From the NCBI GenBank assembly GCA_964478625.1, contig CAYZJH010000012.1:1-64000 (forward strand): DNA of 64,000 bases. Direction: 5' to 3'. Source of the stretch: SKZT01 sp964478625. Its GTDB lineage: Bacteria; Desulfobacterota; Desulfobacteria; Desulfobacterales; SKZT01. Both the position numbers and the translations under genes were made by a program. Shown in pieces: positions 1-8,078 of the stretch (position 1 is its first letter; each line of letters begins with the position of its first letter). The notes beneath the pieces are model-generated. The model was given only the letters and a program-made list of their open reading frames with translations. It searched no databases and was not told the DNA's origin.

Positions 1-14
1 TTAGTTATTTATAA

Positions 15-254
15 TTAATTCAGTATTATAAGGTCTCTCTGGTCCGGAACATCCGTCTCAAAACGGATCCGCGCGGAGCCTTTAAGTAAAATGACCCACT
101 CATTTTTTTCCTGGTCATACCAGAACCCCTCCGCCGAAACCTGTCCCCTGCTGATAATACGTTCTATGAGTATTTTTTCGGATGAAATCATGGTTTCAAA
201 AATCTCATCAGGAATATCTTCAGGTATGTCCGAAAAAATATTATTGAGTTGCAT
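15..254 (-). pseudogene. truncated cupin-fold protein
   Basis: A 79-codon minus-strand frame whose product resembles the N-terminal two thirds of small cupin proteins of about 105-110 residues: an acidic start, then GFWYDQEKNEWVILLKG, typical of the first cupin strand block. The usual second part, with the GDY and PAxxxHRV metal-site histidines, is missing because a stop follows IILN. ATG at 254 is preceded by GAAAGAGG. Either a late nonsense or frameshift mutation has cut the gene, or the tail lies in another frame beyond the window edge. Function unknown; a cupin lacking its second His motif is unlikely to bind metal normally. Confidence 0.5.
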
Positions 255-343
255 GATATCCTCTTTCCGAATCCATTCTGATTTTCTTGACAGTCATAGG
301 TTCTCATAAGTGACTGGATTTAATTATAATCGATTCCATTGTA

Positions 344-712
344 TCGTCATTCGGGCCAAAGCCCATTGCCGTCAAGTTAAAATTCTGTTTAATATCAGTA
401 TCAGGGGTCGAAAACGATTTCTTGCATGTCATTCTGAGGGAGCGGCTCGCAACGGGTTAGAGGTTTGAAAAAAATCTTTCCCATGAAGTCGATTGAAACC
501 ACGGCGACCGAAGAATCTCTCTTATAGAGCCGGACCGGTCATCAGATCTGACATGGAGTAGAAAAAAAGACCGTGCCAACATGGATAAAAGATTCTTCGT
601 CGGCCACTGAGCACATCCCATAAAATGCGTACAAGATATTGGCCTCCTCAGAATGACAATCTTGAATACCTTGTCAATTTCGTAACTTGACGCCGGTGGG
701 TGAAAGCCGGGC
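344..712. repeat. dispersed palindromic repeat, family 1, copy A
   Basis: Intergenic element with nested inverted ends. The inner core, 427-658, begins TGTCATTCTGAGGGAGC and ends GGCCTCCTCAGAATGACA. Outside it, GCCCATTGCCGTCAAGTTAA near 361-380 is matched inverted by TAACTTGACGCCGGTGGG near 681-700. Inside, CGACCGAAGAATCT pairs with AGATTCTTCGTCGG. Similar copies occur at 11.6, 13.8 and 39.2 kb. It carries no believable gene; open frames here are translations of the repeat. It looks like a MITE or REP-type element. Confidence 0.8.
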
Positions 713-736
713 ACAAAGTAAAGCGTTTCAGTGCGA

Positions 737-801
737 TCCAGGTGGATTCACAAAGCTGGTTTTTCCGGATGCCGGATCAAGCCCTAAGTCCTGCATGACG
801 G
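737..801. repeat. repeat family 2, partial copy
   Basis: The stretch contains AAGCTGGTTTTTCCGGATGC followed by CGGATCAAG and CATGACGG. It is the reverse complement of the left half of the element at 50.3 kb, with small differences. It lies between repeat family 1 copy A and the 3' end of the hydrolase-OsmC gene. Confidence 0.65.
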
Positions 802-865
802 ATAACATTGAACTGCCAGGCTGATCATCAGCGAAATTCAGTATCATGCTTCGGTCGCCAGACTG

Positions 866-2110
866 TTAATCATCCGCACTTTTCCCGGATGGATCTGCCA
901 GCACCGTGTTGGTCACCATTTCCGAATGAAGGGTCCTGTGAACAGGACACTTTTCAGCAATTTCCATCATTCTTTTTTTCTGATCCTGATCCAAATCCCC
1001 TTTGATATCAATTTCAAGATCGATCTGATCAAGTTTGCCGGATTGAGTTTCACAATTTTGGCATTCATCCGCATGGATTTTTTGATGGTTCAATCTTACC
1101 GATATGGATTCCACCGGCCATTTTTTTCGATCCGCATACATGCGAAGAGTCATACAGGTACAAGCTCCCAGACCCGATACAAGCAGGTCATAAGGGGTGG
1201 GGCCCAGATTGCCTCCACCCACTGCCCGGGGCTCATCCGCAATAAGATGATGGCCATTGGCCAAAATATCGGTACGATATAATGTTTGACCGATTCTGGC
1301 GATAACGCGGTTATCCTTCGGATCTTCCACCCATTTTCTTTGATCAGGCCGATACACATATTTCTCAGCCCAGGCCGCGATTACAGAACCCGTGTAAATG
1401 GCATCTTCTTCATTGGACAGTAAATGATCTGCCCGATCCAACGATATAAAACTCTTAGGGTGAAAAGCGGCTTTGAAAATTATGGCCGCATTTTCAGGAT
1501 CGACAATTTCATCCAATGGGGAGTGGAGAATCAGAAGCGGTTTTTTTAAATTACGGATTGCCTTTTGCATCTGGATTTTTTCGAGATCATCCAGAAACTG
1601 TTTTTTGATAATAAAGGATTTTCCACCAATAGCGATTTCCGCTTGTCCTTCTGTTTCAATTTTTTTTCTGGAATCTTTCAGGGAACGCTTGAGATGCGCA
1701 GGGTCTGCAGGCGCACCGATTGTGACTACAGCCCTGGTGGACTCAATTCTGGAACCGGCATGAAGCACTGCGGCACCCCCAAGGGAATGGCCGATAAGTA
1801 TCTTAGGCGGTTCAAATTCTTTTCCCATAAAATCTGCGGCAGCGACCAGATCCTGGATGTTGGAAGAAAAATTCGTCTCGGAAAAGTCCCCTTCACTGTC
1901 GCCCAACCCGGTAAAATCAAATCTCAATACCGCTAATCCCCGATCAGTTAAGGCCCGACAGATGTGGGCTATGGCCTTCAAGTTTTTGGTACACGTAAAA
2001 CAATGGGCGAAAAGTGAATAGGCTAAAGGTTCTCTATCAGCCGGAAGATCCATTCGCCCGGATATCTCAAGTCCGGAGGTGTTTTTAAATGATATTTTTT
2101 TATATTCCAT
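866..2110 (-). CDS. bifunctional alpha/beta hydrolase / OsmC family protein
   Basis: A 414-residue cytoplasmic fusion. Residues 1 to about 255 form an alpha/beta hydrolase: oxyanion-type LFAHCFTCTKN, nucleophile elbow IGHSLGGAA with Ser near 108, and the acid and His in the SPLDEIVD and DRADHLL regions. Residues about 270-405 form an OsmC domain with both peroxidatic cysteines, in LGACTCMTLRMYA and AEKCPVHRTL. OsmC domains reduce organic hydroperoxides with thiols. The hydrolase substrate is unknown; such fusions are widespread and usually annotated by domain only. The gene is transcribed alone, divergent from the GNAT gene at 2255. Confidence 0.9.
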   Translation of the reverse strand: MEYKKISFKNTSGLEISGRMDLPADREPLAYSLFAHCFTCTKNLKAIAHICRALTDRGLAVLRFDFTGLGDSEGDFSETNFSSNIQDLVAAADFMGKEFEPPKILIGHSLGGAAVLHAGSRIESTRAVVTIGAPADPAHLKRSLKDSRKKIETEGQAEIAIGGKSFIIKKQFLDDLEKIQMQKAIRNLKKPLLILHSPLDEIVDPENAAIIFKAAFHPKSFISLDRADHLLSNEEDAIYTGSVIAAWAEKYVYRPDQRKWVEDPKDNRVIARIGQTLYRTDILANGHHLIADEPRAVGGGNLGPTPYDLLVSGLGACTCMTLRMYADRKKWPVESISVRLNHQKIHADECQNCETQSGKLDQIDLEIDIKGDLDQDQKKRMMEIAEKCPVHRTLHSEMVTNTVLADPSGKSADD

Positions 2111-2254
2111 CGACGTCCATTTCCTTAATCCGGTATGATTTGAGCGAAGTTTTTAAAAATTACTGATTTATTTTTTAATATGGTTATATTATTTGTAAAA
2201 AAAGGAATCAATGAGTATTGTAACAATCAATGATAAACGAGGTAATCAAGATTT

Positions 2255-2809
2255 ATGACCGAAGAAGGAAACCACGAACAAAACCCTTTAAAATCAGGAC
2301 AGGTAAAAATTCGGGAGATGGAAATTGACGACATTCCCAAGGTATTTCATTTAGGTGAAGAGCTTTTTGAAGCCGAAGGCCTTAAGAACCTTTATCGAAC
2401 GTGGGATGAATTTGAAGTGGTGGAGTTGTATCTGGGAGATTCGGAATTTTGTCTGGTAGCTGAAATCGATGATGAGCTTGTGGGATTTGCACTGGGTACG
2501 ACCATCAGCAAAAGCAGGTCCGCATGGAAATACGGCCATCTGATCTGGCTGGGTGTTGCAGAAGGGTATCAGCGAGCCGGGATTGCGGAAAAATTATTTC
2601 ATAAGTTTCACGCCCTCATGATTGATGATGGTGTTCGAATGCTCATTGTAGACAGCCAGGCGGAAAATCATCCAGGACTCCATTTTTTCAAAAAAATGGG
2701 ATTTTCAAATCCGATCGAACATATTTATCTAAGCATGAATCTGACAGGAGAACAACAGCATAAACGGCTATACCGAGCAAAAAAAGGAAAACTGGTCAAA
2801 AAGAAATAA
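2255..2809 (+). CDS. GNAT family N-acetyltransferase
   Basis: A 184-residue acetyl-CoA dependent N-acyltransferase of the GNAT fold. Strand beta4 (LVGFALGT) and the acetyl-CoA pyrophosphate loop (GVAEGYQRAGIAEKL, matching the Q/RxxGxG/A pattern) are clear, followed by the beta5 region LIVDSQAENHPGLHFFKKMGF typical of RimI-like members. The N-terminal 15 residues are polar and the C-terminus ends in a lysine-rich tail. It lies 6 nt upstream of the M20 peptidase gene, so the two are probably cotranscribed. The acceptor cannot be told from sequence. Confidence 0.88.
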   Translation: MTEEGNHEQNPLKSGQVKIREMEIDDIPKVFHLGEELFEAEGLKNLYRTWDEFEVVELYLGDSEFCLVAEIDDELVGFALGTTISKSRSAWKYGHLIWLGVAEGYQRAGIAEKLFHKFHALMIDDGVRMLIVDSQAENHPGLHFFKKMGFSNPIEHIYLSMNLTGEQQHKRLYRAKKGKLVKKK

Positions 2810-2815
2810 CCCTCT

Positions 2816-3949
2816 ATGATTTCTAAATTTCTCGAAAACATTAAAGTAGAGCGTCTGAAAAGGCTGTTTCAGGAAATCGTCGACATCTACAGTCCCTCGG
2901 GTAAAGAGGAACAGGTCCTGGAATTTTTGCATACTTATCTCAAAGATCATGAATTCCGGGTGAAACGCCAGTCTGTGGATGAAAATCGATATAACATTCT
3001 GGTACTTCCCAAAAAAGAAATTAAAACAGAGTTGGTCTTTGTGGGGCATGTGGACACAACCCCTGCCTATGAGTTCGATGACTTCGGGTGGGAGGAGAAA
3101 GGCGACCGTGTTATCGGCCTGGGAACGGCTGACATGAAAGGCGGATGCGCCGCCATGGTCGAGGCCATGATCGCATCAAAGGAAATTCTAAAAAAGGATC
3201 CGCCGGCAGCCCTCGCCTTGGTGGTGGGTGAAGAAGAAGACGGCGATGGGGCAGCCCAATTTCTGGAAGAATATCATTTTCCATGGGCTGTCATCGGAGA
3301 ACCCACCAATTTGCAACCCTGCTTGGGCCATTTCGGCTATATGGAAATTCTTCTTCGCACTTTCGGCAAAAGAATGCACGCCTCCCTGGCCAATAAAAAA
3401 GAAAACGCCATAGAGATTTTACTCAACGGCTTAATTGAGATCAGTCAACATATGGGAAAAAACAGACCAGAAGTGGTATACAATATCAGGGATCTTTTCA
3501 GTGCCCGTGCAGGTTTTGCAGTGGCTGACCGATGCGAAGCCTGGCTGGACATCCATATTCCTCCATCCTCTCCCGTGGGAATCATCGCCACAGAACTTGA
3601 AGAAGTCTTTATGCGATACTGTGAGAACTATAAGACAATTCGCTCTACCTTCAGAATCATGACCATTGACGCAGGGTATGAACTTCCCCCCAGAGGCCCT
3701 GTTGTGGAAAGTCTTCAAAGAGTCTATTCCACAAGAGGCATGTCCTGGAAACCCAATACATTCAGAAGCCATTCCGATGCCAACCAATTGTGGGCTGCAG
3801 GGATAAAACCGATTCTTTTGGGGGCCGGCCGACTGGAAATGGCCCATACGCCGGAAGAGTCCGTATCTTATCAAAAAGTGTGCCGGGCATCCCAAATTTA
3901 TACGGATTTGATCCTGGACCTGGCACAAAGCAGCCGGTCGAATGATTGA
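2816..3949 (+). CDS. M20 family metallopeptidase (ArgE/DapE/carboxypeptidase-like)
   Basis: A 377-residue M20 zinc amidohydrolase. Metal and catalytic motifs are in order: VGHVDT, with the His and the Asp two residues later, about residue 76; LGTADMKGG for the bridging Asp, about 103; the catalytic Glu pair in VGEEEDGDG, about 140; IGEPTN; and a late His in RSHSDAN or AHTPEES. A dimerisation lid follows the EPTN motif as usual for the fold. It probably cleaves an N-acyl amino acid or short peptide in the cytoplasm. It follows the GNAT gene by 6 nt, which hints at an acetylation/deacetylation pair; this is inference only. Confidence 0.88.
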   Translation: MISKFLENIKVERLKRLFQEIVDIYSPSGKEEQVLEFLHTYLKDHEFRVKRQSVDENRYNILVLPKKEIKTELVFVGHVDTTPAYEFDDFGWEEKGDRVIGLGTADMKGGCAAMVEAMIASKEILKKDPPAALALVVGEEEDGDGAAQFLEEYHFPWAVIGEPTNLQPCLGHFGYMEILLRTFGKRMHASLANKKENAIEILLNGLIEISQHMGKNRPEVVYNIRDLFSARAGFAVADRCEAWLDIHIPPSSPVGIIATELEEVFMRYCENYKTIRSTFRIMTIDAGYELPPRGPVVESLQRVYSTRGMSWKPNTFRSHSDANQLWAAGIKPILLGAGRLEMAHTPEESVSYQKVCRASQIYTDLILDLAQSSRSND

Positions 3950-4135
3950 TCTTGCATGAGCCTAAAAATTTATTGTTTCATTAGATAAATACTAGTATGA
4001 TAGCCGCCATGGAAAAGGATACCTCAGGTGCAGTAAGGTGTGTAGGAGAAACAATTTTGGAATTTTTACTGAACCATAAGAAAATATCGGCTATCAAGTC
4101 CGTGGATAGGATATCTTATTCATCAAGGAGCTAAT

Positions 4136-4504
4136 GTGATCTCGTTCAGATCTGTAAATGAAAGAAGGAAAGACCCGCGTTTAATCAGCAATGTTCCGGT
4201 TAAAATGCATCGCGATGGCTTTGACTTCAATACGGAAACAACGAATATCAGCCGTTCAGGAGCTTACTGCAGGGTTAATAAATATATCAAACCAATGACG
4301 ACGCTGGATATCCATCTGTTTCTTCCCCCCAATGATCAAGAAAAGTCATCGATCAAAAAAATCTTCTGCAGGGGTGCGGTGGTTCGCACAGAACCCGTGC
4401 CTGGAGATAACGCTTACAATATCGCTATTTTTTTCAACGATATTTCTACCCATGACGCCGATGCCATCTCGGAATTCATAAGCCATCGCCTTAAAGCTGA
4501 GTAG
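4136..4504 (+). CDS. PilZ domain protein (c-di-GMP binding)
   Basis: A 122-residue single PilZ domain. The N-terminal arginine motif (NERRKDPR, residues 8-15, supplying RxxxR) and the second motif NISRSGAYC (about 37-45, (D/N)xSxxG) that together hold c-di-GMP are both present, with beta-barrel strands after them. The start is a GTG at 4136, chosen because CAAGGAG ends five bases upstream. It is probably a cytoplasmic effector responding to c-di-GMP; its target is unknown. A strong stem-loop terminator follows directly. Confidence 0.88.
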   Translation: MISFRSVNERRKDPRLISNVPVKMHRDGFDFNTETTNISRSGAYCRVNKYIKPMTTLDIHLFLPPNDQEKSSIKKIFCRGAVVRTEPVPGDNAYNIAIFFNDISTHDADAISEFISHRLKAE

Positions 4505-4516
4505 TTTAAAAAATAA

Positions 4517-4581
4517 AGACCCATCTTCCCCTAAAAGTAAAATCCTTATCGGTTGCATAGGGGAAAATGGGCGTTTTTTTT
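4517..4581 (+). terminator. Rho-independent terminator (bidirectional)
   Basis: GACCCATCTTCCCCT pairs with AGGGGAAAATGGGC, with one mismatch and a 26-base loop, followed by TTTTTTTT. An A-run precedes the left arm, so the hairpin can also stop the convergent small gene on the minus strand. Confidence 0.85.
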
Positions 4582-4614
4582 AATAAAAACGACATCAGGA
4601 AATTCTTCGAACAG

Positions 4615-4788
4615 TCAGGCTCCTAATTCTTTGAGGCGATTTTTCGCTGCCTCCCTGACCTCCGGATGACTATCTTTTTTAACCACCTGTTTTAACAGTT
4701 CCTTGTTAATTTCCGCTTTTACTGCCTCTTTACGCACTTTCGGATCGGAACGTGCGATTTTTGGCAAAAACAAATCCCTGAATTTCAT
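4615..4788 (-). CDS. small HEAT-repeat-like basic protein, 57 aa
   Basis: A 57-codon gene with ATG at 4786-4788 and a near-perfect ribosome site, AAGGAGGGG, 4 bases upstream, which argues strongly that it is real. The product is lysine-rich and helical, and ends SHPEVREAAKNRLKELGA. The HPEVREAA pattern matches the second helix of HEAT/PBS-lyase repeats, so this looks like one or one and a half free-standing HEAT-like repeats. Function unknown. It is convergent with the PilZ gene and shares its terminator. Confidence 0.7.
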   Translation of the reverse strand: MKFRDLFLPKIARSDPKVRKEAVKAEINKELLKQVVKKDSHPEVREAAKNRLKELGA

Positions 4789-5134
4789 CGTTCCCCTCCT
4801 TTCCTGTTAAGAGTTGAATAGCTTATTGGTTTTGAGTTGACAGTTTGAGTCAATTATAAATTCTTTTCAATAAAAGTAAATACTCAATATTACTGATTTA
4901 TTTGTAGAAATTTACGTAAATAATAGTCAATTGATCCTGATCACTACTTAAGTCATGGTAAGTCATCGCACTTATTTTCCAAGGGCAAGATGCAAACCGT
5001 ATCTTACATTTTTGTTATAACCTATTTATTAATATACATTTTTGTTTTTTCTAAAACGATTATCCACTTTCAGTATCGGGCACAATTTCACAATTAATAA
5101 TATTATTTCAGGTGGTTACATATCGTTATTAATA

Positions 5135-5151
5135 TTGGCACCATAATTGCT
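5135..5151 (+). promoter_or_regulatory. sigma-54 (-24/-12) promoter for glnK-amt
   Basis: TTGGCACCATAATTGCT matches the sigma-54 consensus (YTGGCAC, five bases, TTGCW) with the GG and GC doublets exactly 10 bases apart. It lies 83 bases upstream of the glnK start in an AT-rich gap. This implies activation by an NtrC-type enhancer-binding protein under nitrogen limitation. I did not find a convincing NtrC site in 4789-5130. Confidence 0.85.
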
Positions 5152-5233
5152 CTAAGAAAAAAAAACAGATGCCCGGGATCATTCGAACAATCATTGCAAC
5201 AAAGCGTGTTCGCTTGAATAAGGAGAAGGATGA

Positions 5234-5572
5234 ATGAAAAAAATAGAAGCCATCATAAAGCCGTTTAAACTGGATGATGTAAAAGAGAATCTCAACCGAA
5301 TCGGAGTCAGCGGCATGACCATTACAGAGGTTAAAGGTTATGGAAGGCAGCGGGGGCACAAGGAAATATATCGGGGAGCCGAATATCAGGTTGATTTTGT
5401 GCCAAAAATTAAAATTGACATGATCGTTGATGAAACCTTGTCATCCAAGGTGGTCGAAACCATTCAGGAAACAGCCAGAACCGGCAAAATCGGAGATGGA
5501 AAAATATTTGTCTCGAATCTGGAAGAAGCTTTCAGGATCAGGACCGGTGAGTCGGGAACTGATGCAATTTAA
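5234..5572 (+). CDS. glnK: P-II family nitrogen regulator
   Basis: A 112-residue P-II signalling protein. The T-loop contains the uridylylation target Tyr51 in YRGAEYQVDF, and the second signature TGKIGDGKIFV (about 83-93) forms part of the ATP/2-oxoglutarate site. The length is exactly that of the family. The RBS AAGGAGAAGG sits just upstream of ATG. The gene precedes an ammonium channel by 57 bases, the classic glnK-amt order, in which the P-II trimer plugs the channel when nitrogen is plentiful. Expression should be sigma-54 dependent from the site at 5135. The name glnK rather than glnB rests on this context. Confidence 0.96.
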   Translation: MKKIEAIIKPFKLDDVKENLNRIGVSGMTITEVKGYGRQRGHKEIYRGAEYQVDFVPKIKIDMIVDETLSSKVVETIQETARTGKIGDGKIFVSNLEEAFRIRTGESGTDAI

Positions 5573-5629
5573 CCCAAACAAACATATAAAAAACGAAACA
5601 ACCCATAATCTGAGGAGGCAAAGGTCAAA

Positions 5630-7033
5630 ATGAAAAAATATGTTCTATCCATAATGGTTTTGCTGTATGGCGCTGCATGGGTTTACGCCGGAGATGAGCC
5701 TCCGACGCTCGAATCAAACCGGCAGGCTATTCAATTGGTACAAACCCACGCCGATTATTTGTGGACCATGATCGCAGCGGCCCTGGTCTTTTTCATGCAA
5801 GCCGGTTTCGCCATGGTGGAGGCCGGTTTTACCCGTGCAAAAAATGCGATCAATATCATGATGAAAAACCTCATGGATTTCTCAATCGGCACCCTTGCAT
5901 TCTGGGCCATCGGTTTCGGCTTGATGTTCGGAGCTTCATCCACGGGATGGTTCGGGACTTCAGGCTTTTTTCTGAGTGATTTCAGTATCGGAGGAGATCC
6001 ATGGGTTCTGGCTTTCTGGATGTTCCAGGTGGTTTTTGCCGCAACGGCCGCCACCATTGTTTCAGGCGCCATGGCAGAACGCACCAAGTTTTCCGGCTAT
6101 TTGATTTACAGTGCTTTGATCAGCGCATTCATTTACCCGGTGTTTGGAAGCTGGGCCTGGGGCGGACTCTACAATGGAGGCGGATGGCTTGAGGGTCTCG
6201 GATTTATCGATTTTGCAGGATCAACGGTGGTTCATTCAGTGGGTGGATGGGCTGCGCTGGCTGGAACTCTCGTTCTGGGACCCCGTCTGGGCAAATATGG
6301 CAAAGATGGTCGGATCAAACCCATTTTGGGGCATAACATGCCCCTGGCGGCTCTGGGTGTTTTTATCCTGTGGTTGGGATGGTTCGGATTCAATCCCGGA
6401 TCTACGACAGCCGCCAACAAGGATATTGCCATGATTTTTGTCAATACCAATTTATCGGCAGCAGCAGGTGCCGTATTGGCCCTGGCAGCTTCATGGATCA
6501 AATTCGGCAAACCGGAAATCGGTATGAGTCTCAACGGCGCCCTGGCAGGACTTGTAGCCATCACAAGCCCATGTGCGACAGTGACTCCTTCCAGTGCGGT
6601 TATTATTGGCGCTGCAGCAGGCGTTATTGTAGTACTATCGGTTTTATTCTTTGAAAAAATCCGGGTGGATGATCCGGTAGGTGCTATTTCAGTTCATGGA
6701 GTCTGCGGTGCCTGGGGAACCTTGGCGGCAGGAATTTTCAATATCGGTGGAACATCTTTTTCGATTATCGGGGTTCAGATTCTGGGAATTGTTGCTTGTT
6801 TTCTCTGGGTATTTCCAACAGCCTATCTTATGTTCAAGCTTATTTCCGCGACAGCAGGACTTCGGGTATCTCCTGAAGAAGAATTGGAAGGGCTCGATTT
6901 TACCGAACATGGCGGAAACGCTTATCCGGATTTTGAGGTTTCCACGCATGGCGGAGGAGGTGTCGGTACCCTGTCAGGTGGTTCTCTCACAGAAACCGGA
7001 AAAATACGGGTTCCAAAACTGATTCACTCCTAG
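5630..7033 (+). CDS. amt: ammonium transporter (Amt/Rh family)
   Basis: A 467-residue inner-membrane channel for ammonium uptake. A cleavable-type signal, MKKYVLSIMVLLYGAAWVYA, is followed by about 11 membrane segments. Family hallmarks are visible: the twin pore histidines in STVVHSVGGWAAL and ISVHGVCGAWGT, the phenylalanine-rich gate around FFMQAGFAMVEAGF, and the C-terminal GLDFTEHGGNAYPDF that contacts P-II. The start is supported by TGAGGAGGCAAAGG upstream. It is cotranscribed with glnK. A long imperfect stem-loop at 7072-7125 may end the operon. Confidence 0.96.
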   Translation: MKKYVLSIMVLLYGAAWVYAGDEPPTLESNRQAIQLVQTHADYLWTMIAAALVFFMQAGFAMVEAGFTRAKNAINIMMKNLMDFSIGTLAFWAIGFGLMFGASSTGWFGTSGFFLSDFSIGGDPWVLAFWMFQVVFAATAATIVSGAMAERTKFSGYLIYSALISAFIYPVFGSWAWGGLYNGGGWLEGLGFIDFAGSTVVHSVGGWAALAGTLVLGPRLGKYGKDGRIKPILGHNMPLAALGVFILWLGWFGFNPGSTTAANKDIAMIFVNTNLSAAAGAVLALAASWIKFGKPEIGMSLNGALAGLVAITSPCATVTPSSAVIIGAAAGVIVVLSVLFFEKIRVDDPVGAISVHGVCGAWGTLAAGIFNIGGTSFSIIGVQILGIVACFLWVFPTAYLMFKLISATAGLRVSPEEELEGLDFTEHGGNAYPDFEVSTHGGGGVGTLSGGSLTETGKIRVPKLIHS

Positions 7034-7071
7034 ACCTTTTCATCGTCAGTTGTAAAAATATCGGTAAAATA

Positions 7072-7125
7072 AAGAGTGCAGAAGTCGTGCTTTTGATTGA
7101 TAAACGAAAGTGCGATTTCCGCACT
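7072..7125 (+). terminator. long stem-loop after amt
   Basis: GAGTGCAGAAGTCGTGCTTT pairs over about 20 bases with AAAGTGCGATTTCCGCACTC, with one mismatch and two G:U pairs, around a 12-14-base loop. No clear U-run follows, so it may protect the 3' end or terminate weakly. Confidence 0.45.
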
Positions 7126-7259
7126 CCTTATGATCCGACCCCTCAAGACATTTTTTTCTCCCCATGATTCCTTTTCAAAATTCATTTCCATATTTGCGTG
7201 GCATGGCTCCTTGCGTTTATCAGCTTGACGGTGCTTCGGACGATGAAGTAGGATTATAG

Positions 7260-7943
7260 TTACAGTTTTCCTGAGTCAGCCAGATCCGTAAGTCCTTCAC
7301 GGTCTAAAAGCCAGATGGTGCGACCTTCAACTTCTATCAGACCCTGTGAAGACATTTTTGAAAAAATCCGGGAAAGAGTTTCCGGTATCGTGCCCAGAAG
7401 GCTGGCCAGTTGCCCCTTGGATATTTCAAGTTCAATGCTGTTGGAACTTTCCTGCTCTTCGGATACATAAAGAAGATAAGAGGCAATTCGACCGGGAACT
7501 TCTTTCAGGGCCAGATGCTCGATCTGAACAGTGAACTCACGAAGCCGCATGGACAGCACCCCAAGCATGGTCAAAGCCAGAGATGGATTTTTCATAATCA
7601 GCGCTACAAAATGATCTTTGGGGAAAAACAGTAATCTGCTCTTTGACAGTGATTCTGCATTGGCAGGAAATGCTTTTCCGGTAAATACGGGGACTTCTCC
7701 GAAAGGTTCGCCCGGACCGAATATATGAAGAATCTTTTCCTTCCCATCCATGGATAACTTGTGGATTTTCACCTGGCCGTCAATCACCACATAAAAGCCA
7801 TCCCCATAATCCCCTTCGGAGAAAATGATGTCACCCCGGTTGAAATGTTTTTCGACTGCGATATTTTCAATTTCCTGTAGATAATGATCCGAGAGGCCTG
7901 AGAATATGGGTATTTGCAAAATGATCCGATAAAATTGATTCAT
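7260..7943 (-). CDS. Crp/Fnr family transcriptional regulator (HcpR-like)
   Basis: A 227-residue regulator with an N-terminal cyclic-nucleotide-fold sensor (about 1-125), a dimer helix, and a C-terminal winged HTH. The recognition helix carries PETLSR, the same E-x-x-S-R contact pattern as FNR, which reads TTGAT half-sites. The protein has no cysteine at all, so it cannot hold an FNR-type iron-sulfur cluster and must sense by another means, for example haem. It is divergent from hcp, with a TTGAT-like palindrome between them, the arrangement known for HcpR regulators of hcp and frdX in sulfate reducers. The HcpR assignment rests on that context. Confidence 0.85.
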   Translation of the reverse strand: MNQFYRIILQIPIFSGLSDHYLQEIENIAVEKHFNRGDIIFSEGDYGDGFYVVIDGQVKIHKLSMDGKEKILHIFGPGEPFGEVPVFTGKAFPANAESLSKSRLLFFPKDHFVALIMKNPSLALTMLGVLSMRLREFTVQIEHLALKEVPGRIASYLLYVSEEQESSNSIELEISKGQLASLLGTIPETLSRIFSKMSSQGLIEVEGRTIWLLDREGLTDLADSGKL

Positions 7944-7976
7944 TGAAATCCTTTTTTTTAAAAAAAATTCATTTTT

Positions 7977-7990
7977 TTGATCTAAGTCAA
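7977..7990 (+). promoter_or_regulatory. Fnr/HcpR-type operator upstream of hcp
   Basis: TTGATCTAAGTCAA is a palindrome with half-sites TTGAT and TTGAC on opposite strands, spaced as in FNR-family operators. It lies in the 135-bp divergent region between the Crp/Fnr gene and hcp, about 16 bases upstream of a possible -10 TATGAT at 8007-8012. Confidence 0.65.
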
Positions 7991-8078
7991 GGAAAGAATA
8001 TCATGTTATGATGTAAGAAAGAATCAAAACATGAAAAAAACCAAACGCATTATTAACGTCAAACAAAGAGGAGGAATC

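Noticed and set aside
457..714. Open frame with fragments like HFMGCAQWPTKN inside repeat copy A; similar frames in copies B, C and D
   Set aside because: All four are translations of the same dispersed repeat and start and stop in different places. No ribosome sites.
4009..4134. 41-codon frame upstream of the PilZ gene, ending just before its GTG
   Set aside because: No ribosome site, no family resemblance. Likely chance.
5755..6949. Minus-strand frames opposite amt
   Set aside because: Shadow frames of a GC-biased membrane-protein gene.
8031..8078. Upstream ATG extending Hcp by 16 residues
   Set aside because: The strong AGAGGAGG site and family N-terminus support ATG 8079.
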